From positions 35,938,289-36,002,288 of the forward strand of contig NC_054869.1 of NCBI RefSeq assembly GCF_018320785.1: a stretch of DNA of 64,000 nucleotides, given 5' to 3'. Source of the stretch: Cheilinus undulatus. Its lineage: Eukaryota > Chordata > Actinopteri > Labriformes > Labridae. Shown in pieces: positions 33,601 to 48,600 of this stretch; the stretch's first letter is position 1; every line of letters begins with the position of its first letter. The position numbers and the translations under genes were made by a program. A model generated the notes under the pieces. It was not told the origin of the DNA. It was given only the letters and a program-made list of their open reading frames with translations, and searched no databases.

Positions 33601-36600
33601 TGGAACTCTGGATTAACTATTTTTAGAAGTGACATTTGAAAACATCATGACATGCCTTCTAATTTACTGAGGTTACTTGAATGCATCATATGAAAGCATC
33701 TTTCAGCTTGCTGTTTGCTAATTAACATCACTTCTGCCAATCCCACCACGGATTTCGACACTGGATTAAACTCTTTTTTCACTAACAGGACTTGATTCAA
33801 AGTTTGGGAGCACTTCTCAGCATTATCTGAGCAGATGGAGAAGAAAATTGTCCAGGGGCATTATGAGTGCATGCTACTACAAGCGGGGTCTTTTTTCTCC
33901 TCAAGCCAACAGTCAAAGGTACCACATTCTGGTTGATTTTATGCAAAATGCTGATAAGCTTTTAGCTTATGTTCCTCTTAGAAGAATTGGTGTATGTTTT
34001 TACATCAGTTTTATCTGAAATGATATTACATCACAGAGCCTGTGAGACTTGATAGCAGTATCAATAAGCTGAAACGCAATGAATTTTTGGGGAATAGAAA
34101 AATACAGAACCTGGTCTTTACAGACCAGGGTCTGTAAAGCTTTGCCTGATGAAGAGCTTGGGCAGCAATTGTTGTATGCAGAGTCTCTTCCATCTCAGCT
34201 GCTGAAAGTTGTAATTCCTATGGAATAGGTGTCTCAGTGGCCTCTCTCACTAGTCTCCTTCTTGCACAGTCACTCAGTTTGTGAGGACGGCCTGATCTAG
34301 GCAGATTTTTTCATATTCCTTCCATTTCTTGATGATGGACTAAACTGAAGTCTGGGGGAAGTTCAGTGCCTTGGAATGTTTTGTTTCCATTCCATGACTT
34401 ATACTTGTCAATAACGTTTTCTCTGAATTACTTGGAGTGTTCTTTTTTTTCATGGTGTAATGGTAGCCAAGATTACCGATTAACCAGTGACTTGACCTTC
34501 CAGACACAGGCGCTTTTATACTACAATCACTTGGGACACATTCACTGCACTCCGGTGATCCCCATTTCACTGACTGTGAGACTACTAGCACCAATTGGCT
34601 AGACCTCTGTTGAATTAGGGCAGTCACTTTAAAGGGGGTGAGTGGTATTTTTGTTTAATTGATATTACTTTGTAGAAATCAGTTTTCACTATGAAAAAAA
34701 GTTTTTTTTGCATTTCTTTGGTCAAAAAGACAACTTATATTGACAATGGTTGATTTATAAAATCAGTAAAGGGGTAAAACATCCAAGGGACTGAATAATT
34801 TTAATAGGCACTGTTGATTCACTGTGCAACTCAATGATCTGTAGCCAACTTGTCTTTGCTTTGTCAGCTGACCGTCACAACTTTTGATCAGTTCCTTTCT
34901 TCTTTTTCCAACCCCCTGAAAAAACTAAAAAACTTTCATCCAAACTGGAAGTGAAGTTCCCTTGGCTCAAGAAAGTGCAAGAATACAAAATTGAAGCATG
35001 ACAGAGAACAGCTTCCTGAGGAAATCTTTAAGCTCAGTAGTTAAACTTGACTCAATCTTGGAACTCATTGCTCACTCATACATCTACAATGTAAAGGTTT
35101 ATTCCATAGAGTAGTACTGTTCATCAAATGATGAGATCGTGTGTACGATACCATAGCTTTAACATTTTTTTAACAATGAAAGTGAACAGTTTGCTAAAAT
35201 AACAACATCATGATGCAGATTTGGAAAAAGTAAAAAGTCAAGGTTTGTGGGGCCCCTTTAGCAAAAGCAGACAAAAACAACTTTACAATTTCATGTTTTT
35301 TTATTTGATTTTTTCAGATGTGTTTCAGTTAGTGAGGAAATCTAACCTCTGATTCACAAAGTGTGAAGCAGATTTGTGGCTCGAATTTAAATATTTGATC
35401 TATAATTGGTTGTTTGCTGTACTTTAGATGCAGACATCTGTTTGTAGAGCTAAATAAAAATCATGAGAATATTATTGATGGGAGCTGGTTTGTCAGCGTG
35501 GACAAAATTCTGTTTTTTTCTTGTCAAGATGGAATGTTTTGCCTATATACCATGATATACTGTTTGTTCATGAGACAGTCATGCATGAATTTCTGTTTCA
35601 CATGTTTTCTGAACTATACCATGACTTAATGATTCCTGACAGGGCAGATTATTAATGCAGCTCCTCTTTTATCAGTCTACTGAATTATAATTGCTGCGTT
35701 ATATGAGGACATCAAACAGGCTTTATCATGTCATCATGTGTCTATAAAGTTGATAAAATCGCAATAAATAAAATGTACAAAAAAAAAAAAACCAGGTTTA
35801 ATTAAAGGAACTGCAGTTAAGAACTAGTAACCCAGTTCAATTCAGCTGAAACATTTCGCATGAAGATATCTTCAACAGTAATTCTCAGAAATTGAAATCA
35901 CAGACTAATAACAATGTGCAATGATAAATATTAGGAAAAAAATATGCAATCATGAAGAAGCAAGAACAGCTTTTGGATTTTTTTTAGAACATGACATGAA
36001 AAACTTCAAGTAAGAAATGTTTAACACCCTCAGGACATGAACACATTTTTTTTTAATTTTATATAATATTAAGTGGTTTTGCAGTGTTTCTTTTATACTT
36101 CTTTTAGTAATGTTATTTTTGCTGCTTGTTTATATCTTATATTGCACATCTATATTTATGATTTAGATTTTTACAGTTAGGATCAATACACCAAAAATTG
36201 GTATACCTGTCGTCTGTCGCTAAAAGTGTCAATAAACATGTAATCCATTGTAAATCCAGCTCTCTTCTTGATAACACTGCTCCGGTTAGACTTCCACGTT
36301 TTTTTGAATGGTGGATGACAACATGTAGTAAAATTCACATCTAGCTTTCTCTGTAGGGCTGAGTATGGTTTTAAGAATGCGCTTTAATGTGCTTGGATTC
36401 CTGTCCTACTTAAAACCTGAGCTGCAGCATTCTGCGAAAGCTGCAGGGTCTTTAGGTAACCCAGGGGAGAAGAAATCACACGGTGACCTAATCTGATCGT
36501 AATGGAAATGTACTTGAGCTTTTAGGATTCCAGCTGTGTTGATCAATGGTTAAACAAACAGTTCTTGAATTCTTCTAGCTTTTTGCAGAGAACAACAGGG

Positions 36601-39600
36601 AAAAATAACTTCTTTAAGACAGATTGGTTTTAGGATGTTCAAATAATGTCCTCAGTTCACCACATGAAACAAATATGGATTAGAAATCCTAGTTTAATTT
36701 ACTACCTGCCATTCATGTTATTATAACAACTTTTAGACAGTATTAGAGTAGCATAAAGTAAAAAAGCTGTGTAACTTTGTTTCAACATGTTTCTATGGCC
36801 AGGAAAATTAGTGTAGAGAAGGCAGCTTTGAGTCTGTAGTCAAAAAAATACATGCTATAGTTTGAAGCAAAATATTGAATTTTATAAAGTTTCAGAATGA
36901 TTATTTTCTTTTGTTTTGTTGTGCATTTTTCAATAAAAACATGCAAATTTGTTGCTGGAAAGCCGTATGGTTGTACAAATGCATTCCAAAAAAATCAGAA
37001 AATCATGTAAAGGTTCAGCTGCAATCATGAGGAAGACTGTTGACTTGACTCTTGCCCAGAAGGCAACTACTGACACCCTTCACAAGGAGGATAAGCCACA
37101 GAAGGTCATTGCTGAAAGGGCAGGCTGTTCTCAGAGTGCTGTATAGCATACTCATGGGAAGTTGACTGAAGAAAAAGTGTGGTAAGAAAAGGTGCAGAAG
37201 CAACAGGGATGAGCTTAGCCTTCAGAAGATTGCCAAACAAAACAGATTCAAGAAGGGGAGCTTCACCAAGACTTGAAATATTTCACTTTGTATGAGATTA
37301 ATCTATAATGTAATCTAACATTCTGAGATGGTAGATTTTTGTAAGCTGTAATCAACAAAATTAAAACAAAAAGTCTTGAAGTATTTCACTTTGTATGAGA
37401 TTAATCTAGAATGTAAGGAAGTTTCAATTCTTGAATAAAATCAGTAAAAATGAACGTTTGATGCTATTTTTTTTGAGATGTGCCTGTATATTTGCTCTCA
37501 CCAAACCTGAGAAGAACAAGAATAATTTAAACTTGAAAAAAAAAAATCCATCAATGTAAAGACTCAAGGCTCCAAAAAAGGTGAAACAAGCATGACTTCT
37601 GTCTCAGGGTCAATGAGGATGCATAGTTAGTAATAGTGCAGGGATTTCATTTTTCTTATTCTTAGTTACTTAACTTTTTTGTATCCAAGATTTTATGACA
37701 CTGTGGACAAGGTGGAAAATATTTTAACTTCTTATTTGCAAAACCTGTCTTACTGCTTTGAAGTTGCTTCTGTTTCACTTCTATCTTTTACTTGACCTTG
37801 ATAATATACTTGTATTTTATGGGATAAATACTGTCTTTTTACATATCATCATTTATTGGCTGCTTAAGTTGCTGATTTAGCTTCATATTGAAAAAAAAGA
37901 TTAATTAATGAGCAGGATGGGGGGGGGGGGGGCAACCCTTGCCACATGGCTTTCCCCATCTATCAATCCTAGTTCCCTACTCCTCCTACTTTATCAGCTA
38001 GTCCTCAGCTGGTGGATCAGGACCCAAAAGTGGGTCATGGAGCTGGTTCCAGTGGGTTGCAAATACATGCTTGAAAATATAATGTGGCATGTGTCCATGA
38101 TGTACAGATGCTCCAATCAGACATACATCCACATATATTTAATCTTACTCCATTTTGGAGTCAAACTGGGTTGTTTTCTCAAGATCTTGATCTATGTATC
38201 TCAATATCTTTGGATAGCAAACTGGTTTTCTATAAGAATGTGTTACTTTCTCAAGATCTACAGAAAACAACAACTCTATCATGGGGAAATGGAGCTAAAT
38301 TAAATGTGTGCATGCATAGATTAAGGCTTCTGTAATGTGCAGTCAATAAATGTGTTTACTGGGTCCTCTTTGGTCAGTGATTTTTTGTTCCATCAAAAAT
38401 TGAAGTGTGTTATGCATCTAATTCCTGAGGAGGTGAGAACTGGTCTGATCAATTCTCCAGGACAAACAGAGATCCCGGATAGTTAGTCAATTTGAACCTG
38501 TCAGAGATGGCCTCATCAGTCTTTGTAAGTTCTGCAACCAACCTGCAAGGACTCCTCCAGGATATTTGGGGTATTTATTCAAACATCGCTTCACACATTC
38601 ACTGATCTCGGTTGCATTATGCAGATGCTGCAGACCCATTACATTTGAAAGTGTTTAAGGTTATGAGCCACACACATACATATATAAACTCTTTACCAGT
38701 GTGTTCTCCCCGGTGGCGCTATTCCACAGTCGCATCCTGTCATCAGTGCCTGTTGTGAGGAGGTAAAGGCCGTCTCCGCTGAAGCACAGGCCATTCGCTC
38801 GGCCATTGTGAGCTGTGTTCACTGGTAAGACACACAGAGGACAGGATTACTGACAATGCATACTTTCTCACACTTATCTATCAATAACAAGCTTTTGGTG
38901 TATTTTCTGTCAAAGCTCTTTTCTCCTGTTATAACAGCAAACAATTAAGATTTGTTTCCTTTACTAACGTCCCCCTTCTTGGTACATGCTAGAAAAACAG
39001 ATACTGTATGTGCAGAATGTTAACCTCTCCTCCACAGAGACACACTGCTGGTGTTTATTAACCTGAATAACCTGAAAGTTTCAGGACACCCCAGCTGATA
39101 GGAATTTCTTATTGTGAAACAGACTTAATTTTCTATTACAACTGGCTTTTTGATGTTGCATCAGAGGCACAACAAACTCAAAACAACAAAAATGGGAAAA
39201 CTTCATCCCTCCAGTTGGTCTTAGAGAGTACTGAACTCAAAAACAACCAAAGACAGGAAGAGTTTCCTCAAGCTGTGAGTCTGATGACTACTTCACTGAG
39301 ACGGTCAGGAACACCTCATGTTCATTTGCCATCTTCTGAATGTAGTCCATGCCTCTTTTTAATGTTGGTTTAATGTCTTGTTAGAATATATTATGGGTTA
39401 GTTTAGCATGGTATTAATTAATTTATTTGTTCTTTACCTGACAAATTGGTCGACTAATGCAATTTTGCTCAAACTGCACTGATTAATACTTGACATACAT
39501 CACTCTCACAATTTCTTTTCATATGAGTCCTCCCTTTTTGACAGTCTGTTTACGCTGCAAGATTTCCAGTCTGTGCAGTCGTGTCACTCTTTTATCTGTT

Positions 39601-42600
39601 TTTGCACATCTACTAGCTACTAGCTGAGCTATCGGTCTGCACTGATGAGACAGACTCATAGCTCACAGAGCTCTCCACTCTCAGTATCAATGAGGTAATA
39701 CTAAATAAAAGAAAAAGGTAGAGGTAACAGTACCTGCCTCAGAGGAGGCTTTTGACTTGTCTCCATTGTGCTGGTCCAGTGTGAAGAGACTGCCAGAGGC
39801 CCGACGCACGTCCCACACTTTCACTTTGCTGTCTGCACTTCGAAAGAAAATTAGAGGATTTTAACAGTTTTACACCCTACCATAAACTTTTAGAAATAAT
39901 ATCAAGAATGATCATTTTATCATTTAAGACAGGGGTATTATAGTAGCAACCCATGTTCAAATTGTGACTTTGACTAACACCATTTCTAAGTCCAGCCAAA
40001 TGTTTAAGGCCATTTTTCTGCTCCTCCATAATAGAATAACATTCACTTCTCTCAGTGTGTCTCTGAGCCAGTTGTTTTTAAAATCACTTACAGTCCACAG
40101 AGACAACAGCACATCGATCCCACTTGGTTAATTAGCAGATCCAATGTAGCACAAACCAGGTGGGACTGTATACCATATGCTAAACTGACAGGGCTACTAC
40201 AGAGCCTACCAGCTAACAATTGGTGTAATTATCCTTTATTTGGAGATGCTACCTCAATTCAAGTATCCACTGACACCCAAGCACTGGACACTGGCAGGCT
40301 TTAATGACATCAGTATACATTAAGTGAGTGCATGAGGTCTTAGGATGGTTTAAAAAATAAGGAACTTGGATATCACAGATTGTCCTGAAATGAGAATCAC
40401 CTTTAACAATAAGAGAAAGGTACCCTGTTGGGTATTTGTAATACTTCTATTAGCATGTTTAAATTTTTAAAACATATATTTTGGGGCTTTTTCTGCCCAT
40501 ATTTTATTTATTTATTTCTTTGGAGAGAACAGCGGATATAGTCAGAAACGGGGATGAGAGTAGGGGAAAGACATGCAGGAAAAGGAGCAACAGGCTGGAC
40601 CCAAATCCAGGCCGCCCCCGTACATGGGGCACACCTTCTCCCCTTAGTATTACAGGTAAAATCAGTAAAATACACCTATCTGAGAAAACCCAAGTCAAAT
40701 GTAATGCTGTGTTTGAATCATTTGGAGTAAAAGCAAAAACAATGTGTCTTTAGAAAGGTAATGCTCTAAAGTTTCTTCAGACTCACTTACACATTGTTTT
40801 TACCTGTCTGAATTTGTATTGTGAAGCAGGCCTGTAGATGACTGTAGCTGGGAGGTATTAGCTAGAAAACTCAACTGGACCAAAGCATAAAGGCTAAACT
40901 AGTTCAGGTTCAAAACTAATAACAATAGAACAAAAAATAAATATCTACACCTGTTTTCTGTATAACATTGCTAATAATTGCCTGGAAAGAAAGAGACATT
41001 ATAACAGCAAATACAGTAAACTACTGAGAACAATAATGTCAAATTGGAAATGATAAAAAATAGTCCATGGATCTTTATGGATGCAATCATGTTTTTGGAG
41101 AAAAATTTGACTGGATTTAGATTGTGGGGACTCTTCCTGATGCAGCGGGACTGTTTTTGATGGATTGTTATGATCAGGATGAGAGTACAGGAGAGCTTCT
41201 AAAGGTTAGCTGTCTCTCTTTAACTATTGTTTGTTTCTTTGTAGCCTGACAAATGCATTTTAATGGCTGCTGCAGAATCCTGAGAATCAGAGCTTTCAGG
41301 TGATGTATAACATGCTAAACTGACATTTTGTGAATAACTGAATATTTTAAAAAAGAAATCTGTAGGCCAATTGGTGGGCCCTCAGACACCCAATACTGTA
41401 TCTCTATAATATACCAGGACAGCCAGCTGACAACACTGATTGTACTCCACGTTTGATTTTCTTCTGAGGACATTTTTGATCACGCAAGTTCCTGTGGGAT
41501 CTCCGCTAGGAAATTGTTACTACAAATGGCAGTTGTTGGTCTCACAGTCTGGTAGAATCATCTGGTGAGTACGGTTGTAGGATAATAATGCCAAAATCTG
41601 CTGAAACTGTCAGTATGTTGGTGGTCTCGGTTAAGATCTAAAAATGTCTACTGTGTGGCCAGCCTCCCTAGACTGATGGAAAGTGAGATGACAAGGACCA
41701 ATGTGGTTTCAGAAAGTGAATCTCCTCAGAATTTATATCAGGTAATAGCGCCTACCTGGCAGACGCTAAAATGTGCTCATATCTAGGTGACCACCGCACA
41801 GACAGCACCTCTGCTCTGTGACCTGATGAGCAGAAATTACTGTTAGTGAGTGTAAAAATGACTGAATAATAAGACATTTTAAATACTCTTGGTCTACCAC
41901 TCAACTAACCTTGAAGAACATGAATCCGTGAGCCAGATTTCAGGTCACACAGCTGGATTTTAGGGTTTTTGGTGCCAACTGAAAATAAGAGGATCAAGAC
42001 AAAATGCGTGACAAAACGGATAGCAAAGATAATATAAAAGCCCCCATGAGTCATCCAATCACTGTGTAATGACAAATACTGCTTATCAATACCATAAAAA
42101 TGTAGAGACACTGGTACATGAGTGAGTTAAATCTGCTACAGTATGAGTGTTCAAGGAAGAGGTGCAAAAGATAAAAACTAGTGTTCCAGGTTTCACAATA
42201 AGGTGTGGTAATTAGAGGGATAACTGATACAAACTTCTTATAAACATGAGCGAACACACCCAGTATGTATACATGAGTGAAGGGCAAGGTACACAGCTGG
42301 TGAAATTTAACAAAACAAAGAAAACAATGGTCGTCATTCAAATCTTAGCAGCCCAAATTGCTCTGAATTAATAAGCTACCAGTGCTTTTTAGGAACAGAA
42401 TCCCTTAGAAGCATCCTCCTGGGTGAAATAAGAGGACTCTGAGGCTTGTATAAAACCTGTTTGACAAGCATCTGAAACAGAAAAAAAACAGACACTGTGA
42501 TTGTCTACAACTTAAAAACAGGCGTGTCAAAGGGACAGTGTATGCACCTCTGTGTGCATATATGGACACATACTCAGCAGGCATGAGTAACCTGTTGGTC

Positions 42601-45600
42601 CTGCCTTGTGACGCACCCAGATTCCTACTTTTTCCCCCTTATCTTTGAACCTGAAATCACGTTTATCAGCTTCTGTACTACTTCTGTCCCCTGAAGGTAC
42701 ATGCGGTTTTATAACCTGGGTGAAAAACTGGGGTACATGAGAGGGGCTTTGGGTGGGGTTTGCGGCAGGGAGACATTCAGTTCACTGCTTGGAGCAACAA
42801 ACTGATGGCCAGCTGGGTGATTGACAAGCTTTTTGTTTAAAGTTAAATAATTTGAGCACAAAATGACAGGCTGAAAGAACTGTTTCACTAAATCTATTGT
42901 CTTAAACACACCTGCAATGAGACTGTGCTTTCTGGCGATGGGGGAGAGGTGGTGGCTGTAGACGTTGTCCTCAAAATCAAAGACTTCAGCAGGCTGAAGG
43001 ACAAAAAAAAGAATGAAAATTTAAAAAATTTTAGTACCATGACAACCACAGTACAGTGCAAATCTTTTTGATCAGAGCTTTATTGTTTTGACAAAGATTA
43101 CATGACAGCATTCATTTCCCACATACAGACAATACTCGGGTGAGCCCTCCAGGTATACTTGCTAACCATCTCACCCTTTTTTTTTTTAAAGATTTATTTT
43201 TGGGCATTTTGTGCCTTTATTAGATAGAGGAGGACAGTGGATAGAGTCGGAAACAGGGTCAAGGGTGGGGGGGGACATGCGGTAAAGGGCCTCAGGCCAG
43301 ATTCGAACCTGGGCCGCCCACGTACATGGGGAGCGCCTTTAGCCACTAGGCCACCTGCTCCCCTATCTTATCTTTTTAAGAAAATCTGTACCACCATCTT
43401 TTCACACAACAGAGACATCCACTAGCACGTCCCTCCCATTAATGCACCGATTGAGATGTGACATCTCATGTTAGATTTAATCTCTGTATGCCATCATTTC
43501 AACATTATTCTGCAGTTTCGTGCTGCAAATATTATCCTGCACTCATTTCAAAAGGTGAGTGTTGTTATTTAAGCGTCTTTATACAACCTCCTGTTAAAGT
43601 ATACTTTCAAAATAGCAGAAACAAAAAATGAAAACTGCTCAAGTAATCCTATGGTATAAAACTGGGGATAAACACATGTTTACCAATTACAGGCCTGCAT
43701 CACTACTTTGTCAGTTCTCTGAAGTTCTGGAAGATAGTTTCTTAAAGGTTGGACAGCTTCAGCTTCAGCAAAAAATGTCATTTATTGTCTGACAGTCAGC
43801 ACAGTTTTAGAACAAGTATATAGCTTCTATCAGTGAAGTCAGGCAATGGTCTTGAACATTTCATAGGTAATCTTCTGGTATATTATACCAGGCTTCATAG
43901 AGTTCTTCTGTAGATCTAGGCTCTCTTTTTTTGTCCAGGTGATTCCATACGACCTCTGTAATATTCAGGGGTGGGCTCTATGCAGGCCAGTCAATGACTG
44001 TCACTATTTTTCCTCTCCAAAAAGGATTTCTCTGTACTAGCAGTGCGTTGGGATCACATTCGTGATGTAACAAAGACCCCAGTTAGGTGTTTTCCAGATG
44101 GACAGGCATGATAAGTAACACATTGCTGAAACAACAGCCCTAATGAAATAGGACCGAGTCTGTTTGTTGTCTGACTTAGGTTGAACCTGAGAATGACATT
44201 TATTTCATGACTTTATTCATTTATTAACCGTCCAACCTTTGATGAGGTCCTCTATTTATAGGGCTTTTCATAAGCACCAGATGTTAGCCAAACAGCGGAC
44301 TAGTTAATTAATAGTTAATAGCTACTGTTCTTCTATCATTGGCTAATAAAGTAGGCTGACTAACATGATCATAAAATAAGGTCATTTTAAATATCCATGT
44401 TTCTTTTCAACTAAAACGTAAAATTTATCTAGTTTTTGTGGAGAAACCACTTGTATCTTTCTTGTGGGGCTGTTATGTTGGTTTGTGAGATAGGTTTCAA
44501 ACCCTGACAGTTTTTGCTTAAGTTATGTGTGGCAAATGGTAAACACAACGCTATCATGAAGTTGTCTTTAACATTAAACCATTAACTGTAAAATGGCCAT
44601 GTGAAAAGTAAGTTCTTGCAACAACGTAAGCTTCATGTTGCATTTTTTGTTAACAGTTAGCTGAAAACTGTGTTCCTTTGTCATAATCAAATCCCAACAA
44701 CAATTTTTGTTTAAATATTCCTCAGACTGCTGGGAATTAACTGTTTGATGCTCAAATTTTCCTGTGGATGGAGCTCTCTTATGATTTGTACCTTACTGAA
44801 CTGGGGGGTAGGAGTTGGGTGCTCTGGTTCTCACTTGCTAGCTACTTTTCCCCACATGCTGACTACTTCATATGTCTATGGAAAGCTGGGCAGTGATGCT
44901 GACTCGTTCTGGCTGGATAAAGGCCAAGCTGTAAAAGGAACGTGCAACTTTTCAATGACTGAGTTACTGAACCACAACTACATGTCTGGTGTTTTATACA
45001 TTCATGAGGATTGTTGCACATAAATAAAATATAAAATGGTCAATGCTAGAGTAAGACTTTTGCAGAGTAATGTATGCTGAATAAAAATCTTAATTTGATA
45101 TTTAACAGTCATGACCTTGAAAAAAGCACTTGAAATAAAGTATAACTATCATACAAACTCGCAACAGTGAAAAGAACAAGGTCCGAGAATGGATAAGGTA
45201 AGAACAAAAGTGAGAGAGAAGGAGGCCACTGCAGCAGGACGGCAGCTCACCCCGAGTGGCAGCAGCGATGGTCACAATGCAAATTCTTCAGCAAATATAA
45301 AAAGCCTCTCTGTGCCCCATCTGTCAGTGTGTGCCAGCACCGACATGGACCTAGCCAATGGGCACACACACAAGGCTCTGTTTGCATAAAAGCACCACAC
45401 ATACATCATGTGCACACCAATCCAAAGCACACAATAAAGTGCAAATACGCCACCATGATAAATAATTGAATAGTTTTGAGAGTGTGTGTTGGTGTAGGAC
45501 ACAGAGACAGAGAGACACAGACTAAAACAAATGAAAGGTCGGCTGATTCCTTTCTGTCCCCTCCCTGACCTTTTGAGGTAACCGTGGTGCCAGTGTAACT

Positions 45601-48600
45601 CTAGCACAGCTCAGGGCCTGCCATATGGGACTTTGTGGCATAGAAAGGTAGAGAGCATGAAGCAGAAAATAGGAACGAGAGGGGAAGAGACAGAGCAAAG
45701 GACAAAATTAAAAGCAAAAGGAAAGGTCAATGGAGGTCTAAGAAAACAAATGCCACTTTAACAAGTGTCACAAATATGCACTTAGTTACCCATTGTATAT
45801 TTACACACATTTTTTCTTAGCTCTAGTGTGACAACATTTATACCAAACAGTGCCGTGTGAATGACTTTTTTTACTGTATCAATCACAAGAAATCAATGGA
45901 AAACAGGTAAACAGATTGTAAAAGTGTACTAATAAAATGGTTACTCATACCACTTTTATCATGCAGGATCTCGGTCTGTGGTGATATTATTTACCTTCAG
46001 TGTTTCTGTGTCCCAAACTTTCATGGTCTTGTCAAAGGAACTGGAGACAAACATGCCTGTGTCGTAAGGATACCACTGGACGGTCTCAACGCTGAATTTG
46101 TGGACATGTCGATTCGACCTATATCAAAAAAGAAAGGAAATTTCATTGAACAAAAAAACTAACAATGTTATTGAGAAAGCACCCATCTTAAAAACTTCAG
46201 TAAGATACTTGCATGTTAAATGAGAGTAAATTAACCCCACTCATGACAGCTATTCACATTATTCTGTATGATAGGTTGGTTCATAATGCCATAACAGATA
46301 TTTTATAAACAGTAATTTGTTTTGACAGAGGTCCTATTTACATCAAAAACAGAGCTTTGTGTTAAAGCCCACACATAAAATTTAGCACAGTATTTCTCAT
46401 GCAGCCTTTTCAGAAGGAATCTGAGGAAAAAAAAATCTGATTCAGGACATCTCACTTGTACGCCGAGTATGTGGCCTCTTAGAAAATAATGTACACAAGC
46501 TGAGAAGTTGGTACTAACAGGGAGAGTTTTAAGCCGTGCTGCCCTCTACTGGGCAGAAAGGATAAAAGGAGATCTACAGTACTAACCTGCCCACTGTGCA
46601 AACTGCCTTGCAAGTGTACTGCTGTTTCCCGCTGTAGTTCTCCAGGTCATAGATGACAATCACGCCATCTGCTCCACCAGACAACATGCTAAAAAAAAAA
46701 AAACACATGGTTGACTTCACACACAAAATTGCTTCCACAAATAAAGGCTCATTTTATTCTACTAAAGTTTTACTGTCAATACTTCTCTTTAAAAACATAG
46801 ACAGGACAGTGGATGACTCAAGGAATGCAAAAGATTTTATCAAGCCTTTAATGTGGGGACAATGACATTTTATTAACATGACATTCTTTTTTGAAGAGAT
46901 TTGTATCTTCAAGCTGATACTCTTGTTCATGGTTTGACAATGACAGGGCCAGTCAGAGCCATTCAAGGAGAAAGAGGCAGTAGCTACAGGCGTGGGTTAA
47001 TAAAGTAAATGCAAGCCTGTAAATGATGGTGGTTGCTGAGGAGTTGAGCACGGATACAGCTATATCCACAGTTTTATCAGAACTGGACAACTGTCTTTAT
47101 CAAAATGAGAGCAAAGAACCACACTGAAAGCTTTCCCTGTTGAAAAATATGTTTTGCTCTTCTCCTGACTGACTTTGGAAAGATTTGTATCTACCTACTA
47201 GGTCCACTGGTGGTGAAGATTTTTGTACTGACAGGCTAATAGCTGCCATTGAGCATGCACATTATAAGGTTTACTAACGCATGTCTGCTCCATCACATGT
47301 TTTGTTGACTGACCTGTAATAAATGTGACCAGCAAAAAGCTGGTCCAATCATCCTCCCTGATCTCTAGTGTAGGAGCTGGTTATGAGTATATGTGTCAAT
47401 AGATCACTGACTCCCACCTTGGGTTCATGCCCCTCCCAATGGAGCACCAAAGATCTCACTGTCTGCTCTGGAGTTGTAAAAATTAGATTTTCTATATTTT
47501 CACTTAACCCTCGCTCCCTTGTAATTTTTAGTTCCATCTGTCCTTGTTTGTCCAGAAAACGGACATGCAGAAAGGTGTTAATAAAATAATCTTTTTTTTT
47601 TTTTTTACTTTCACTGCTTCAAATCTCCTCACTAACTTCAACCCTGACCACTAAAAAAAAAAAAAAATTCAATGTTACACCTTTAATATGCCAGTTATTG
47701 TACACCATGTCACTGATATTTTTTATGGTAAAAAACACAAAAACACCATAATTCCCATATAAAATTATCTAGAAAAAAAAACTTTTTTCAATAATTACAG
47801 TCTGGGCCATGTCAATGATGAGTAGTAAAATTGATTTTGATGATTTTGAATTTTTTCTGTAGTGCAAAATTTCATATTTTAGCTCCATCTGTCCTTGTTT
47901 GTCCAGAAAACGGACATTCAGAAAGGTGTTAACAAAATACAAATTTTTCTTTTTTTTTAACTTTCACTGCTTCAGATCTCTTCAAAAACTTCAACCCTGA
48001 CTACTTAAAAAAATAATAGCAAAAATAAATAAATAAATAAATAATTTAAATTAATAATAATAATTCAAAAAAAAAAAATCATTTTTATACCCTTTTAATG
48101 CCAGTTATTGTACACTATGCCTATGACTTTGATTCAGTGAGATAGCATCCATGCTGAACAGATGAGTCTATCGAAGTGAAAAACACACCACTTTCACCAT
48201 CCTTTCTCAAGCCTCCTCCTCTACCACATCATATGCAAGTGACTGCATTTGTTCATGTTAGGTTTATTTTATGTACAGGCATAAAAAATCAGAGGAAATA
48301 TGTAGGATATGAATCACGAACATGCACATTTCCACCTCTAACCAAAATGTGACCACAAATATGCCAATTACACACAGATGTAAATTTACTGCATCTTTGA
48401 GATATGATATATTCTCTCCTATTGGTTGAAAGGACCCGTGCATCCTCATGCATGTCCACCCACTTGCTATGAAGCGAGGGCAAAGTTGAAATTGTCCAAA
48501 TGTCCCCCTTTCTTAGTCCCACACTGCAGAACTCAGAGGTAACATTTTCAATTGTAAACACTCCACTTACGGCATGTCCTGCTGTAAACATAGATGCAGA

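Larger units (their letters stand above)
31509..38696 (-). other. ercc8: ercc8 intron 9 (7.2 kb)
   Basis: The largest intron of the gene. It holds a Tc1 copy at 32.49-34.81 kb with a nested 795-bp insertion, a second Tc1 remnant at 36.95-37.49 kb, a 12-bp hairpin at 32433-32464 and a run of 12 G at about 37921. The rest is AT-rich. Confidence 0.75.
38822..41909 (-). other. ercc8: ercc8 introns 6 to 8
   Basis: Intron 8 (38822-39733) has no recognised element. Intron 7 (39838-41755) carries a SINE fragment near 40.5 kb. Intron 6 (41823-41909) is only 87 bp. Confidence 0.7.
41979..45994 (-). other. ercc8: ercc8 introns 4 and 5
   Basis: Intron 5 (41979-42911) has no recognised element. Intron 4 (42994-45994) has the SINE at 43175-43365 and a Tc1 transposase remnant at 43.76-44.16 kb; the remainder is AT-rich. 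Confidence 0.7.
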
